Assembly: GCA_002197545.1 (NCBI GenBank)
Contig: NFUO01000467.1
Span: forward strand, 33,256 to 97,255
Direction: 5' to 3'
DNA length: 64,000 nucleotides
Origin: Acidobacteria subdivision 2 bacterium RH1 MAG20
Lineage (GTDB): Bacteria; Acidobacteriota; Terriglobia; Terriglobales; Acidobacteriaceae
Numbering within the stretch: position 1 is the first letter of the stretch; each line of letters begins with the position of its first letter. The notes under the pieces were generated by a model, which worked only from the letters and a program-made list of their open reading frames with translations, was not told where the DNA came from and made no database searches. Positions 43,031 through 51,289 of the stretch are shown piece by piece. The position numbers and the translations under genes were made by a program.

Positions 43031-44107
43031 ATGAGTAACGCCGTAGCCGCTTACGACGGCCAACTTGCCGGAATTGCCGAGAAGGTTGACCAAGGCTTGT
43101 GTATCGACGCCAACGACGCACGCTGGCTCTGGAAGCATGCCTCCGATGCTGAACTTTGCACGCTGGCCACTACCGTTCGCAGCCACTTCCATGCGCCCAA
43201 TGCCTGCACCTATATGGTGATGCGCATTATCAACTACACCAATGTCTGTGTCGCCCAATGCGACTACTGCGCTTTCTATAAACTGCCCGGCGCAAGCGGC
43301 GGCTATGTGCTTAGCCATGAAGATGTCTTCGCCAAACTCGATGAGTTGCTCACTCTGGGCGGAGATCTGGCGGCCTTCAATGGCGGCTTCAATCCTCAGC
43401 TTCCACTTAGCTACTATTGCGATCTGTTTACGGCAATCCGCGCCCGCTATGGCGATTCCATCGAGTTCTACGCTCTGACCATCGCTGAATTTCTTTACCT
43501 TGCCGATCATGCCAAACTCAGCTATGCCGAAGCTGCAGCGCGGTTGAAAGAGGCTGGGGTGCGCTGGATCACAGGTGGCGGCTCGGAGATTCTTACGGAA
43601 GATTTCCGTGCGCGCCACTCAAAATTCAAATACACGGTGGCTGAATACTTTCTGGCACAACGAGCCATCGTAGAAGCAGGACTGAAGACAACTGCGACCA
43701 TGGTAATCGGTTTTGATGAGACGCTCGATGAGAGGATTGAGCACCTGGAGCGCACGCGTAAATTTCAGGATGAGACTGGCGGGTTGGCCAGTTTCCTCTG
43801 TTGGACCTTCAAGCCTTACTTTACGCAGATTGGCGGCATTGAAATCACTACGTCCGAATATCTGCGCCACCTTGCTCTAAGCAGAATTTATCTGGATAAT
43901 ATTCCGCGAATTCGGACGTCTGTGCTGACTCAGAATGAACGAGCGCTCGATGGACTTCGGTTTGGCGCGGACGATTTTGATTTGCCTGTAGAAGATGAGG
44001 TTACGCAGAAAGCTGGCGCGACGATCAGTCTCGACTTTGAGCGGATACTGAATTATGCACGGCAGTTAGGTTATGCGCCGGAGTACAGGCATGTTTCAGG
44101 CAGATGA
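43031..44107 (+). CDS. mqnC: Cyclic dehypoxanthinyl futalosine synthase
   Basis: Radical SAM enzyme of the futalosine route to menaquinone. 358 residues from the ATG at 43031, with GAAGAT just upstream; the frame's 5' extension overlaps the SDR gene and has no family sequence. The 4Fe-4S motif CxxxCxxC is CVAQCDYC with Cys73, Cys77 and Cys80. The C-terminal segment (RFGADDFD, then VEDEVTQKAGA) is typical of MqnC/MqnE. I prefer MqnC over MqnE by overall pattern. It follows the SDR by 37 bases; no other mqn gene is in the window. Confidence 0.82.
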   Translation: MSNAVAAYDGQLAGIAEKVDQGLCIDANDARWLWKHASDAELCTLATTVRSHFHAPNACTYMVMRIINYTNVCVAQCDYCAFYKLPGASGGYVLSHEDVFAKLDELLTLGGDLAAFNGGFNPQLPLSYYCDLFTAIRARYGDSIEFYALTIAEFLYLADHAKLSYAEAAARLKEAGVRWITGGGSEILTEDFRARHSKFKYTVAEYFLAQRAIVEAGLKTTATMVIGFDETLDERIEHLERTRKFQDETGGLASFLCWTFKPYFTQIGGIEITTSEYLRHLALSRIYLDNIPRIRTSVLTQNERALDGLRFGADDFDLPVEDEVTQKAGATISLDFERILNYARQLGYAPEYRHVSGR

Positions 44108-44156
44108 AAAGAGGTTGTGAAAAATTCTCATCGCTGAAGATTAGTGCCCTCTACGA

Positions 44157-44909
44157 TCAAGGTTTGCCGCGGAAGTGGAGATAACCCCAACGTTCCGGAA
44201 CGTGCATATTGATTATTCCTTGAGGCGACCACACCCAGTTATCTTCTTTTGGCTGACCCACCTTCCACTCAACACGGCTGAAGTTAATGCGCCACTCATC
44301 GCCGGCCTTCGGCTTTGTCACGGGCAGTCGTGACGCGAAAGCACTCCAAGGAAAAGCCATTTCCACAGTCCATCCATGGTCTTTATCCCTCGAATCATTT
44401 AGCTTTCCATGAATTGCAACCGCCGTCTTCAACCCTGGGATGTTCCATCTATTATCCGCCTTGCCGCCGTGGCGGTACGGCTTGTTCAGATATAGGTCCC
44501 ATCCCGTATTCAGGGCGTTGATTTCGAATTCGTAGTAGCCTGGTTCCTCTACAGATGGCTTAAGGAACACTTCGAAATCGTTGTCGTGAAAGATTACCGA
44601 ATCGTGTTTCGTCAGCGTGGCCTTTACGTCCGGCTCTTCCAGCTCCGCAGCGATATAAAGATACTCGTCATCCCAAAGCATCTTTACACGCGTGCGAAAG
44701 CGCGGGGCAGGCTTTATGGAGCCTTCAATATCTACAAAATTTGTGGTCCACGCTGCCGCCTTCCACGCGGGATCATCTAGCTTCCCATCTATACGGACAG
44801 GCGTCTTCGCTGGATAACATTTATAGCTCTTCGGCTGCTCCTGAGCGTGAACAGTGACAGAGAGTATGGCGAAGATCGCCAAGTGCTTCATCCAGGAAGA
44901 TCGAAACAT
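44157..44909 (-). CDS. Secreted CBM9-like carbohydrate-binding protein
   Basis: A 250-residue protein with a signal peptide (MKHLAIFAILSVTVHA within the first 22 residues) and a single CBM9-like domain: VRIDGKLDDPAWKAA, VKMLWDDEYLYIAAELEEP, HDNDFEVFLKP, YYEFEINALNTGWDLYLNKP and VEMAFPWSAF. Family 9 modules bind sugar chain ends; here the domain stands alone, so it probably binds sugar at the surface or in the periplasm. Convergent with mqnC. Confidence 0.85.
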   Translation of the reverse strand: MFRSSWMKHLAIFAILSVTVHAQEQPKSYKCYPAKTPVRIDGKLDDPAWKAAAWTTNFVDIEGSIKPAPRFRTRVKMLWDDEYLYIAAELEEPDVKATLTKHDSVIFHDNDFEVFLKPSVEEPGYYEFEINALNTGWDLYLNKPYRHGGKADNRWNIPGLKTAVAIHGKLNDSRDKDHGWTVEMAFPWSAFASRLPVTKPKAGDEWRINFSRVEWKVGQPKEDNWVWSPQGIINMHVPERWGYLHFRGKP

Positions 44910-45021
44910 GAAAAAACTCCTATATTTTTTTGTGGCGGTGGGGCAAGCTGGTCATCCAGCCTGATTCTTGGCCTTATGGGATTAAGGTATCTTACTGAAG
45001 AAATTGCTGCTGCCAGAAATT

Positions 45022-45050
45022 GAAGAGGGGCGCACATGGCGCCCCTCTTC
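45022..45050 (-). terminator. Terminator hairpin after the DUF4142 gene
   Basis: Perfect 12-bp stem GAAGAGGGGCGC with loop ACATG, 27 bases beyond the DUF4142 stop on the minus strand, followed there by AATTTCT. Strong stem, weak T tract. Confidence 0.65.
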
Positions 45051-45076
45051 GTCCCAACAATGAATTAGCAATCCAG

Positions 45077-45754
45077 CTATCTTAATGCAGCAACGTTGTT
45101 CTTTTGGGCGATCTGCTGGATTAATTGCAGGTGCTGACTGATCATCTGTTCGGCCTGAGCTGCGACCTCTTTCAAGGCAGGATTGGAAGCATTCTGCGCC
45201 TCCTCTTTGAATTCTTTCTCGTCCTGCTGATGATCCTTCACCATGTCCTTGATATAGGCTTTATCGAAGTCGTCACCATTCAAGGCCTGTAGTTTGGCCA
45301 TCGTCGATTTATCTTTGGACGATGGCGAGTCAGGTGTTTTCACGCTCATTTGCTGCGCTACCTGCTTCATCAGGTCACCGAGTTTTGTATGGTCATCGAC
45401 CATCTTCTGCGCAAATTGCTTTACATCATTGTTGCTGCTTTTTTGAAGAGCGAGTTGGCCAAGTTGAACTTCGGCCATACCGCCTTGCAACGCTTTTCGC
45501 ACGAAGGCTTTGTCCATCATTTGTGCTGGACTATTCGGATCCTGATTGTTGCTGGCCTGATCCATTGGCGACATCCCAGGTTGCATACCGGGAGAGGTTT
45601 GCTGCGATGGTGAAGATGGTGAGGCCTGCTGCGGCGCTCCGCCTGGACTCGTTTGCGCCATTGCGGGAGGAAGGCTAAGAAGAGCCACCGTACTTATGAG
45701 GATCATAGGGCTGCTCCACATTCGCTTGGAAAGTATCTGACAGTTTGCTCTCAT
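45077..45754 (-). CDS. DUF4142 family exported protein
   Basis: A 225-residue protein. The ATG at 45754 has AAGGAG 8 bases upstream and is followed by a signal peptide ending near AMAQ; the long upstream frame has neither. After a Gln/Ser/Pro/Met-rich linker (residues 35-75), the four-helix DUF4142 domain begins at DKAFVRKALQGGMAEVQLG. It continues with DVKQFAQKMVDDHTKLGDLM, FDKAYIKDMVKDHQQ and a final AEQMISQHLQLIQQIAQ, a ferritin-like helical layout. Function unknown; often linked to stress or envelope. Confidence 0.85.
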   Translation of the reverse strand: MRANCQILSKRMWSSPMILISTVALLSLPPAMAQTSPGGAPQQASPSSPSQQTSPGMQPGMSPMDQASNNQDPNSPAQMMDKAFVRKALQGGMAEVQLGQLALQKSSNNDVKQFAQKMVDDHTKLGDLMKQVAQQMSVKTPDSPSSKDKSTMAKLQALNGDDFDKAYIKDMVKDHQQDEKEFKEEAQNASNPALKEVAAQAEQMISQHLQLIQQIAQKNNVAALR

Positions 45755-46015
45755 GGTTCGCTCCTTAATTGATAGGATTGGAGAAGTCATTCCAGCATGG
45801 AATGTTCCGTTCGCGATCCACGCGCTTACAGGTCGCACCTCATTAGATTGCATTGAAGCGCCTCTTCCGTTGCCTCCTGCAAGGAATTCAGGACATCTGG
45901 TTGCAGCATAAGGGTTTCCCGCCACCAGATATGAGTCGCTTCAATCATCGGCGCACCTGCCGGCGAGAACTGATTTATTTGCCACGGAGCCATACGTAAT
46001 TAACAAAAGAGGAAG

Positions 46016-47230
46016 ATGCGACACACAAATCTGATTCATCGACGCACGTTTTTAAAAGGGATGGGGGCAGCCGGCTTTGCCGCGGTAGCCAGTCTGGCCT
46101 GGGGCCTACCGATTCGATCGCGGCAATCCAAAGCATACCGGCTGGTAGCGGAGACGGACCGACAACGCATCCTCAAGGCAGCCTCAAGTTACCTCTCGCA
46201 ACCGCCTGTGACGATCACGGCCTTCCCCTCCAAACGCAGTCCGGGGGGACTACACGACTTCTTCTCCGAGGCGGATTATTTCTGGCCGAACCCCAAAGAT
46301 CCGAATGGCCCGTACATCAACCGGGATGGCCAGAGCAATCCGAATAACTTCAACGAGCATCGCAAGGCGATGATCGCCCTCTCGATCGAAATGCCTGTGC
46401 TGACGTCTGCATGGCTGCTCACCGGCGATCAGCGCTATGGACAACGCGCTTGCGATCATCTACGCGCCTGGTTCATTACACGAGCTACGCGCATGAATCC
46501 AAATCTGGAGTTTGCCCAAGGCGTGCATGGAGTTTCGACCGGCCGGTCGTATGGCATCATCGACACCCTCCATCTGGCAGAGGTGGCGCGGGCTGCCAGC
46601 TTTCTGACGCCGAAGATGCTCACACCGAAGGAAACTGTCACCCTGAAAGATTGGTTTCGCAGCTATCTCGAATGGATGAAGACCAGCGACAAGGGAAAGA
46701 AGGAACGCGATGCTTTGAATAATCACGCGATGTGCTGGGCTCTGCAGGCAGCGGAGTTTGCACGGCTGATTAACGACGATGTGACCCGGCAAGAGGTGCA
46801 CCGGCAATACACGGACGTGCTGCTACCCGGGCAATTGGGCATCGACGGCTCTTTTCCTAAAGAACTGACGCGAACCAAGCCCTATAGCTATTCCATCTTC
46901 AACTTCGACATGATGGCTGGTCTATGCCAGTCGCTTCAAGGGGTTGGACGCAATCTGCTTACCTTCCACCTTGCGGATGGCCGAGGCCTCTGTAAGGCAG
47001 CCGAGTTTCTGTATCCCTTCCTCAAGGACAAGCGCGCATGGAAATTCAGAAAAGATGTAGAGCACTTCGATTCTCTTCCTGTCCGTTCTCCGGGACTGCT
47101 TTTTTCGGGTATCTCCTGTCATCGGACGGAATACATCGCTCTCTGGAAGACGCTGAACCCCGACCCGACCGACCCGGAGATTATTCGCAACTTCCCCATT
47201 CGCCAGCCTTTGCTGTGGATAACGACCTAA
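46016..47230 (+). CDS. Alginate lyase-like (PL5 superfamily) protein, Tat-exported
   Basis: A 404-residue (alpha/alpha) toroid lyase. The twin-arginine signal HRRTFLKGMGAAGFAAVA at residues 8-25 sends it, folded, to the periplasm. Family marks are DYFWPNPKDPNGPYINRDGQ, the asparagine-histidine active-site pair in ALNNHAMCWALQA and DGSFPKELTRTKPYSYSIFN. Such enzymes cleave uronate polymers or oligomers by beta-elimination. A GAGGAAG sequence directly precedes the ATG. It stands alone on the plus strand, facing the sugar operon; a second family member lies at 61 kb. Confidence 0.85.
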   Translation: MRHTNLIHRRTFLKGMGAAGFAAVASLAWGLPIRSRQSKAYRLVAETDRQRILKAASSYLSQPPVTITAFPSKRSPGGLHDFFSEADYFWPNPKDPNGPYINRDGQSNPNNFNEHRKAMIALSIEMPVLTSAWLLTGDQRYGQRACDHLRAWFITRATRMNPNLEFAQGVHGVSTGRSYGIIDTLHLAEVARAASFLTPKMLTPKETVTLKDWFRSYLEWMKTSDKGKKERDALNNHAMCWALQAAEFARLINDDVTRQEVHRQYTDVLLPGQLGIDGSFPKELTRTKPYSYSIFNFDMMAGLCQSLQGVGRNLLTFHLADGRGLCKAAEFLYPFLKDKRAWKFRKDVEHFDSLPVRSPGLLFSGISCHRTEYIALWKTLNPDPTDPEIIRNFPIRQPLLWITT

Positions 47231-47401
47231 AGGCTAACAGAAGAGGTTCGCGGCAAAGTTTTCTCTGCATAAACATCCGTAATCGGAACCATAAACGGAG
47301 CCCGTGATGCGCATAGCTTACTCCGTCCGCCGTTTTCTTACTGTCGTCTTCGATGTGTCTTCACTTCGCTGTTGAGCGTATGGTGCGCTCAGTCAGCAGC
47401 A

Positions 47402-48463
47402 TCAACCCTTACTCGTTGTGCTTTCCGAGAGAACTGAATGGGAGAGCGCCGTATCGAGTGCCATACGGATAGCGCCCATCAACTGAGCCTCTGCTCCGAG
47501 AGTGCTGTGCATCAGTTGCGATTGTGCACGTGCGCTCCATTGTCGCAGGACGCTTCGAGTCGCGTCACAAAGTGCCGGATGCACGCCTACACCGCCGCCA
47601 AGCACAAAGAGAGGACAGTTCAGAATCAACGATATGTTGTAGATTGCATAGGCTAACATTTGCGCCGTCTGGTCCAGAATGGATTGCGCCAGCGAATCGC
47701 CAACAAGCGCTGCATCGAATATTTCGGTAGCCGTCGAATCCCTCGGCAACGTGGTGCTGTCTTTACTCCAGAGATGGTGCCACTGCTCTTTAACACCTTC
47801 GCCCCCGATCATGCCCTCAAGCGCTCCCGGTTTGCCGCGTTCTATAGGCTTGTCCGGTGCTCCAGGCACAAGCATGTATCCGACTTCGCCAGCGGACCAT
47901 GCCATGCCTCGGTACAAGCGACCGTTCAGCACAATACCCGCGCCAATGCCGGTCCCAATCGCAAGGAAGACAAAGTCGCTCGTGCCTTTTGCGGCGCCTG
48001 CCCAACCTTCACCGAGCGCTGCGAGATTTACATCGTTGTCCACTGCTGCGGGAATACCAAACGCCGTTTTGAGCAGGTGGCGCAAGGGAACATCCCGCCA
48101 CCCCATAAGATACGAAGTTGCTATCACAACACCAGCATCAACATCCGTAACACCTGGTGCGCCAGCCGCAATAGCCCTCAAAGCACTGCACGGTATAGAG
48201 GCTTGTTGTAGAAGCTGCTTTGCTGCGCGGCTAATCAAGTCCACGACTACATCTGGACTACGGCTATCAGCAATAGAAGAAGACGACCGGGCTAAAACGG
48301 TTCCTGCCATGTCGGCAAGAGCCAAGCGCAGGTTAGTCCCTCCTATGTCCACACCTATGACATAGCCCTGATCGGGCGTTGCCAATTGATATTGTTGAAT
48401 GTCCGTGGGAGAGTCGGTTTGCTGTGGCATTGTTGCAATTATCTCGGATGAAAGATTAAGCAT
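47402..48463 (-). CDS. ROK family sugar kinase lacking the zinc cysteines
   Basis: A 353-residue ROK protein that probably phosphorylates a hexose or amino sugar. The ATP-binding loop GVDIGGTNLRLAL and the catalytic aspartate in VDNDVNLAALGE are present, with GTGIGAGIVLNG and SAGEVGYM. The zinc site CxCGxxGCxE is missing: the region reads ERGKPGALEGMIGGEG. It is last in the SIS-MFS-ROK operon, starting 17 bases after the transporter gene. Glucokinase, N-acetylglucosamine kinase or N-acetylmannosamine kinase activity are all possible. Confidence 0.87.
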   Translation of the reverse strand: MLNLSSEIIATMPQQTDSPTDIQQYQLATPDQGYVIGVDIGGTNLRLALADMAGTVLARSSSSIADSRSPDVVVDLISRAAKQLLQQASIPCSALRAIAAGAPGVTDVDAGVVIATSYLMGWRDVPLRHLLKTAFGIPAAVDNDVNLAALGEGWAGAAKGTSDFVFLAIGTGIGAGIVLNGRLYRGMAWSAGEVGYMLVPGAPDKPIERGKPGALEGMIGGEGVKEQWHHLWSKDSTTLPRDSTATEIFDAALVGDSLAQSILDQTAQMLAYAIYNISLILNCPLFVLGGGVGVHPALCDATRSVLRQWSARAQSQLMHSTLGAEAQLMGAIRMALDTALSHSVLSESTTSKG

Positions 48464-48480
48464 GTTGAGGTGTCTCCCTC

Positions 48481-49836
48481 TTAGGATACGAAGTTAGTCT
48501 TGGCGCTGATGCTCTCTAGTTCACGCCCTTTCGTCTCCGGAACGACAAAGCCCACAAAGAACAGTGTAAGGATACAGAAAGCCCCATAGATAGCGAAGGT
48601 AAGTGCGTTGCCCGCGACTTTGATGAGAGACAGAAAAGTGAGCGAGACAAGGAAATTGGATGCACCGGAGCCGAGCGTTGCTGCAGCAACGCCGCGGCCA
48701 CGGATTCGCAACGGGAATACTTCGGCCACCAGAATCCATGCGATCGGCCCCATGCTGAACGCGAAGCAGGCAATATAGACCATCAGGCATACCATTGCGA
48801 CAATACCTAGCGATGATCCGAATGCAGTTTGATTATGGAATGCAAAGGAGAGCAGGAAGAGAGAGACAGTCATCCCACCAATCCCTGAATACAGGAGTGG
48901 TTTGCGTCCTACCCGGTCGACGAATATAAGCGCAATGATTGTCGCAAGCATATTCGTGACAGCGACGATAAGAGTCGCGAAGATTGCATTCTTGTTTGAA
49001 GTGATGCCTGCAAGAGAGAATATTTTGGGCCCGTAATAGATGATTGTGTTGATTCCAGTAACCTGCTGTAAAACCGTGAATCCAACTGCGATAAAAAGCG
49101 ATTTGCGCGCCAACGGACTCCAGAGTGCGCTCCAGCTTCTCTCCATCTTCGTCTGCAGGGCGGTGCGAATGTCCTCCAGTAGAAGTTGGCCGCCGGCTTC
49201 GTTTGTATATGTCTTCAACACCGATTGGGCCTCGGCAAACCGGTTCTGCGCAAACAACCAGCGAGGGCTCTCCGGAAGAGTGAGAATCAGGACAAGAAAT
49301 AAGGCCGCCGGTATAGCTCCAAGGCCAAGCATCAATCTCCAGCCGTGCTGGCCAGCCAGCCAGTAGCCCACCAAGTCCGCCAATGCGATACCAAGTGTGA
49401 GCGCGAATTGGTACAAGCCGATGAGAGTTCCACGCGACTGTGGCGGAGCAAGTTCGGAGATATATACGGGCGCGGTCACGGAGGTGAAACCGATTGCAAC
49501 TCCTAACATCGCGCGAGCTACGATAAGGGTCGCTACATCCGGCGATAACAGAGCAAGGAGCGAACCCACAATGAAAATGCTGCCACCCCAGACCAGCGTG
49601 GCACGCCTGCCAATGAGGTCAGCAATGCTGCCTCCTACAATCGCGCCGAGCATTGCGCCAACTAGCACAATGCTGACCACCACTTCTTCCATCCGCGTTG
49701 AAAGTCTGAATGAATCACGCACGAAGATCAACGCTGCGGCGATGATTCCCATGTCGTATCCATAAAGAACGCCGCCAAGTCCGGCGATGAAGGACACTCT
49801 CCATAAAAAGCCGCGGTTCACTTGTATTGGTGCCAT
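48481..49836 (-). CDS. Sugar porter (MFS, SP family)
   Basis: A 451-residue 12-helix transporter, probably sugar:proton symport. Signature motifs: YGYDMGIIAAAL in helix 1, DLIGRRATL, the helix 6 end PESPRWLF, QQVTGINTIIYYGP in helix 7, DRVGRKPLL and the C-terminal PETKGRELE. I use the ATG at 49836. The TTG at 49854 is the alternative and has GAGAGGG 4 bases upstream, whereas the much longer frame to 50166 overlaps the SIS gene. It sits between the SIS isomerase and ROK kinase genes, implying uptake of an unphosphorylated sugar. Confidence 0.92.
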   Translation of the reverse strand: MAPIQVNRGFLWRVSFIAGLGGVLYGYDMGIIAAALIFVRDSFRLSTRMEEVVVSIVLVGAMLGAIVGGSIADLIGRRATLVWGGSIFIVGSLLALLSPDVATLIVARAMLGVAIGFTSVTAPVYISELAPPQSRGTLIGLYQFALTLGIALADLVGYWLAGQHGWRLMLGLGAIPAALFLVLILTLPESPRWLFAQNRFAEAQSVLKTYTNEAGGQLLLEDIRTALQTKMERSWSALWSPLARKSLFIAVGFTVLQQVTGINTIIYYGPKIFSLAGITSNKNAIFATLIVAVTNMLATIIALIFVDRVGRKPLLYSGIGGMTVSLFLLSFAFHNQTAFGSSLGIVAMVCLMVYIACFAFSMGPIAWILVAEVFPLRIRGRGVAAATLGSGASNFLVSLTFLSLIKVAGNALTFAIYGAFCILTLFFVGFVVPETKGRELESISAKTNFVS

Positions 49837-49885
49837 TGTGATCGAATCGGACAAGATTCCCTCTCGGTTAGCGAAGATACTGATG

Positions 49886-50989
49886 CTACTGTTCCATGAC
49901 TCCGTACTGAAACCGCGGCGGCAGCCGGCATCCTGTCTTTTCCACCATGCCCAGCGTAAGCGCCTGCGGCACCAAGAGTGAGGTGATGCCCTCCCATGGT
50001 TCCGGCACCGCGTCGATTCTAACCGGAAACAGTATGTCTGTGGCCTTGTGATCCTCCGCGGAGACGAGCACAACTCTTCCGCCGCGCCTATTGCACTCCT
50101 GCGCAAGCTTGATCCCGAGTTCAGCGACTCGCCCCAGCGCAAAAATAATTGCCACGTGCGATGCATCTACATCCAGGTTTGGACCGTGCCGAAAACCTGC
50201 GCCTGTATGTGAAGCAGCTCGATGGCCGCTCATTTCGCGAATGCAGAGCGCACTCATCATTGCTCCGCCATATGCAGCGCCGCGGCCGATGATCTCCGTG
50301 TTTGCAGCTCCATGGCAGAAGGTTGCCAGCTCCTCCCGACGCGCGAAGATGGGGTCGAGATTGGACGCGAATATTTCCGTCACTTGCTCTGCTTCCTCTT
50401 GCCAGGGACGGCCAAGGATCTCGGACGCAAGGATAATGGAAGCCGCAGTGGCGTTGGTGTACGTCTTCGTTGCATTGCCATACTCTGGCCCCGCTAAAAT
50501 TGGGAGCTTATTTTTAGCTAGTTTCCAGCAGATGCTTAGTGGGTTGTTGCAGATCAGACCGAGTGGACTGTCATCACCCTTCTTGAAGAGTTCTACCAGT
50601 TCCGCACTTTCTCCCGATGTGGTCAGTAACATCGAGAGTGCCGTGTCGTCCCATACTGGAGACGCATAGTGAAGCCATTCGCCCGCATCAATCGAAAACG
50701 ACGGCCTTCCGTGTGATTGCAAGAGGACTGATCCGCTGATTGAAGAACAGAATGAAGCGCCCATGCCGATGAACAGGACAGGGCCTTTCTGCATCGCAAG
50801 TTCACGTAACTTTTTCAAGTCTGCCCGAATGGCTGAGTCTTCGCTGTAGGCACGAACCAGGTCTCGCAGCCGTTCAGGCTGTTCGCGACACTCGATCTCC
50901 AATATCTGGGTGCCGTTCGCCGTGAGCAGCTCCTTGGGCGGCTCGATACCGGAAATCCAACGCGGCGCTTGTTTGTTCAATTCTTCCAT
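49886..50989 (-). CDS. Double SIS-domain sugar isomerase/deaminase
   Basis: A 367-residue protein built of two SIS domains like the isomerase half of GlmS and the deglycase/deaminase relatives FrlB and AgaS. First SIS: VLFIGMGASFCSSISGSVLL and LLTTSGESAELVELFKKG. Second SIS: IIGRGAAYGGAMMSALCIREM and SHTGAGFRHGPNLDVD. It probably acts on a sugar-6-phosphate or glycated amine; no amidotransferase domain is present, so it is not GlmS. The ATG at 50989 has AGAGAG just upstream; earlier in-frame starts at 51007 (ATG) and 51010 (TTG) exist. First gene of the SIS-MFS-ROK operon. Confidence 0.85.
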   Translation of the reverse strand: MEELNKQAPRWISGIEPPKELLTANGTQILEIECREQPERLRDLVRAYSEDSAIRADLKKLRELAMQKGPVLFIGMGASFCSSISGSVLLQSHGRPSFSIDAGEWLHYASPVWDDTALSMLLTTSGESAELVELFKKGDDSPLGLICNNPLSICWKLAKNKLPILAGPEYGNATKTYTNATAASIILASEILGRPWQEEAEQVTEIFASNLDPIFARREELATFCHGAANTEIIGRGAAYGGAMMSALCIREMSGHRAASHTGAGFRHGPNLDVDASHVAIIFALGRVAELGIKLAQECNRRGGRVVLVSAEDHKATDILFPVRIDAVPEPWEGITSLLVPQALTLGMVEKTGCRLPPRFQYGVMEQ

Positions 50990-51101
50990 TTTCTCTCTCT
51001 TGATCATCAAAAGCCTACACGAACACTTAGATTCCTGAAGCCAATGCGCGAATCGTTATGCTTAGCCCTCTGCGTTTCGGCAAAACTTTCTAATGATTGT
51101 T

Positions 51102-51189
51102 TAATATTATCCCTGAATAGGTTTAAAGCAAGGATTCCCTTTTTAAGACCAGTAAGCTCTCCGGCTTCCCGAGTAACACCGTAATATTA
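51102..51189. promoter_or_regulatory. Candidate operator pair between the sugar operon and ROK regulator
   Basis: The palindrome TAATATTA occurs twice in the divergent gap, at 51102-51109 and 51182-51189, inside AT-rich stretches. NagC/Mlc-type ROK repressors bind AT-rich palindromes, so these are possible operator cores; the match is short and unproven. Confidence 0.25.
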
Positions 51190-51289
51190 GTCAGCCTTCG
51201 ATAACTATGTTGCTGATGGTAGCAGCCAATGATATAGATGAGTGGGCGTCGGATGTGAGCCTACGAAGACGGCTGAACACCTCTGCTCC

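Noticed and set aside
49837..50166. 110-residue N-terminal extension of the sugar porter
   Set aside because: It runs through the end of the SIS gene on the same strand and has basic, Trp/Cys-rich composition with no transporter features.
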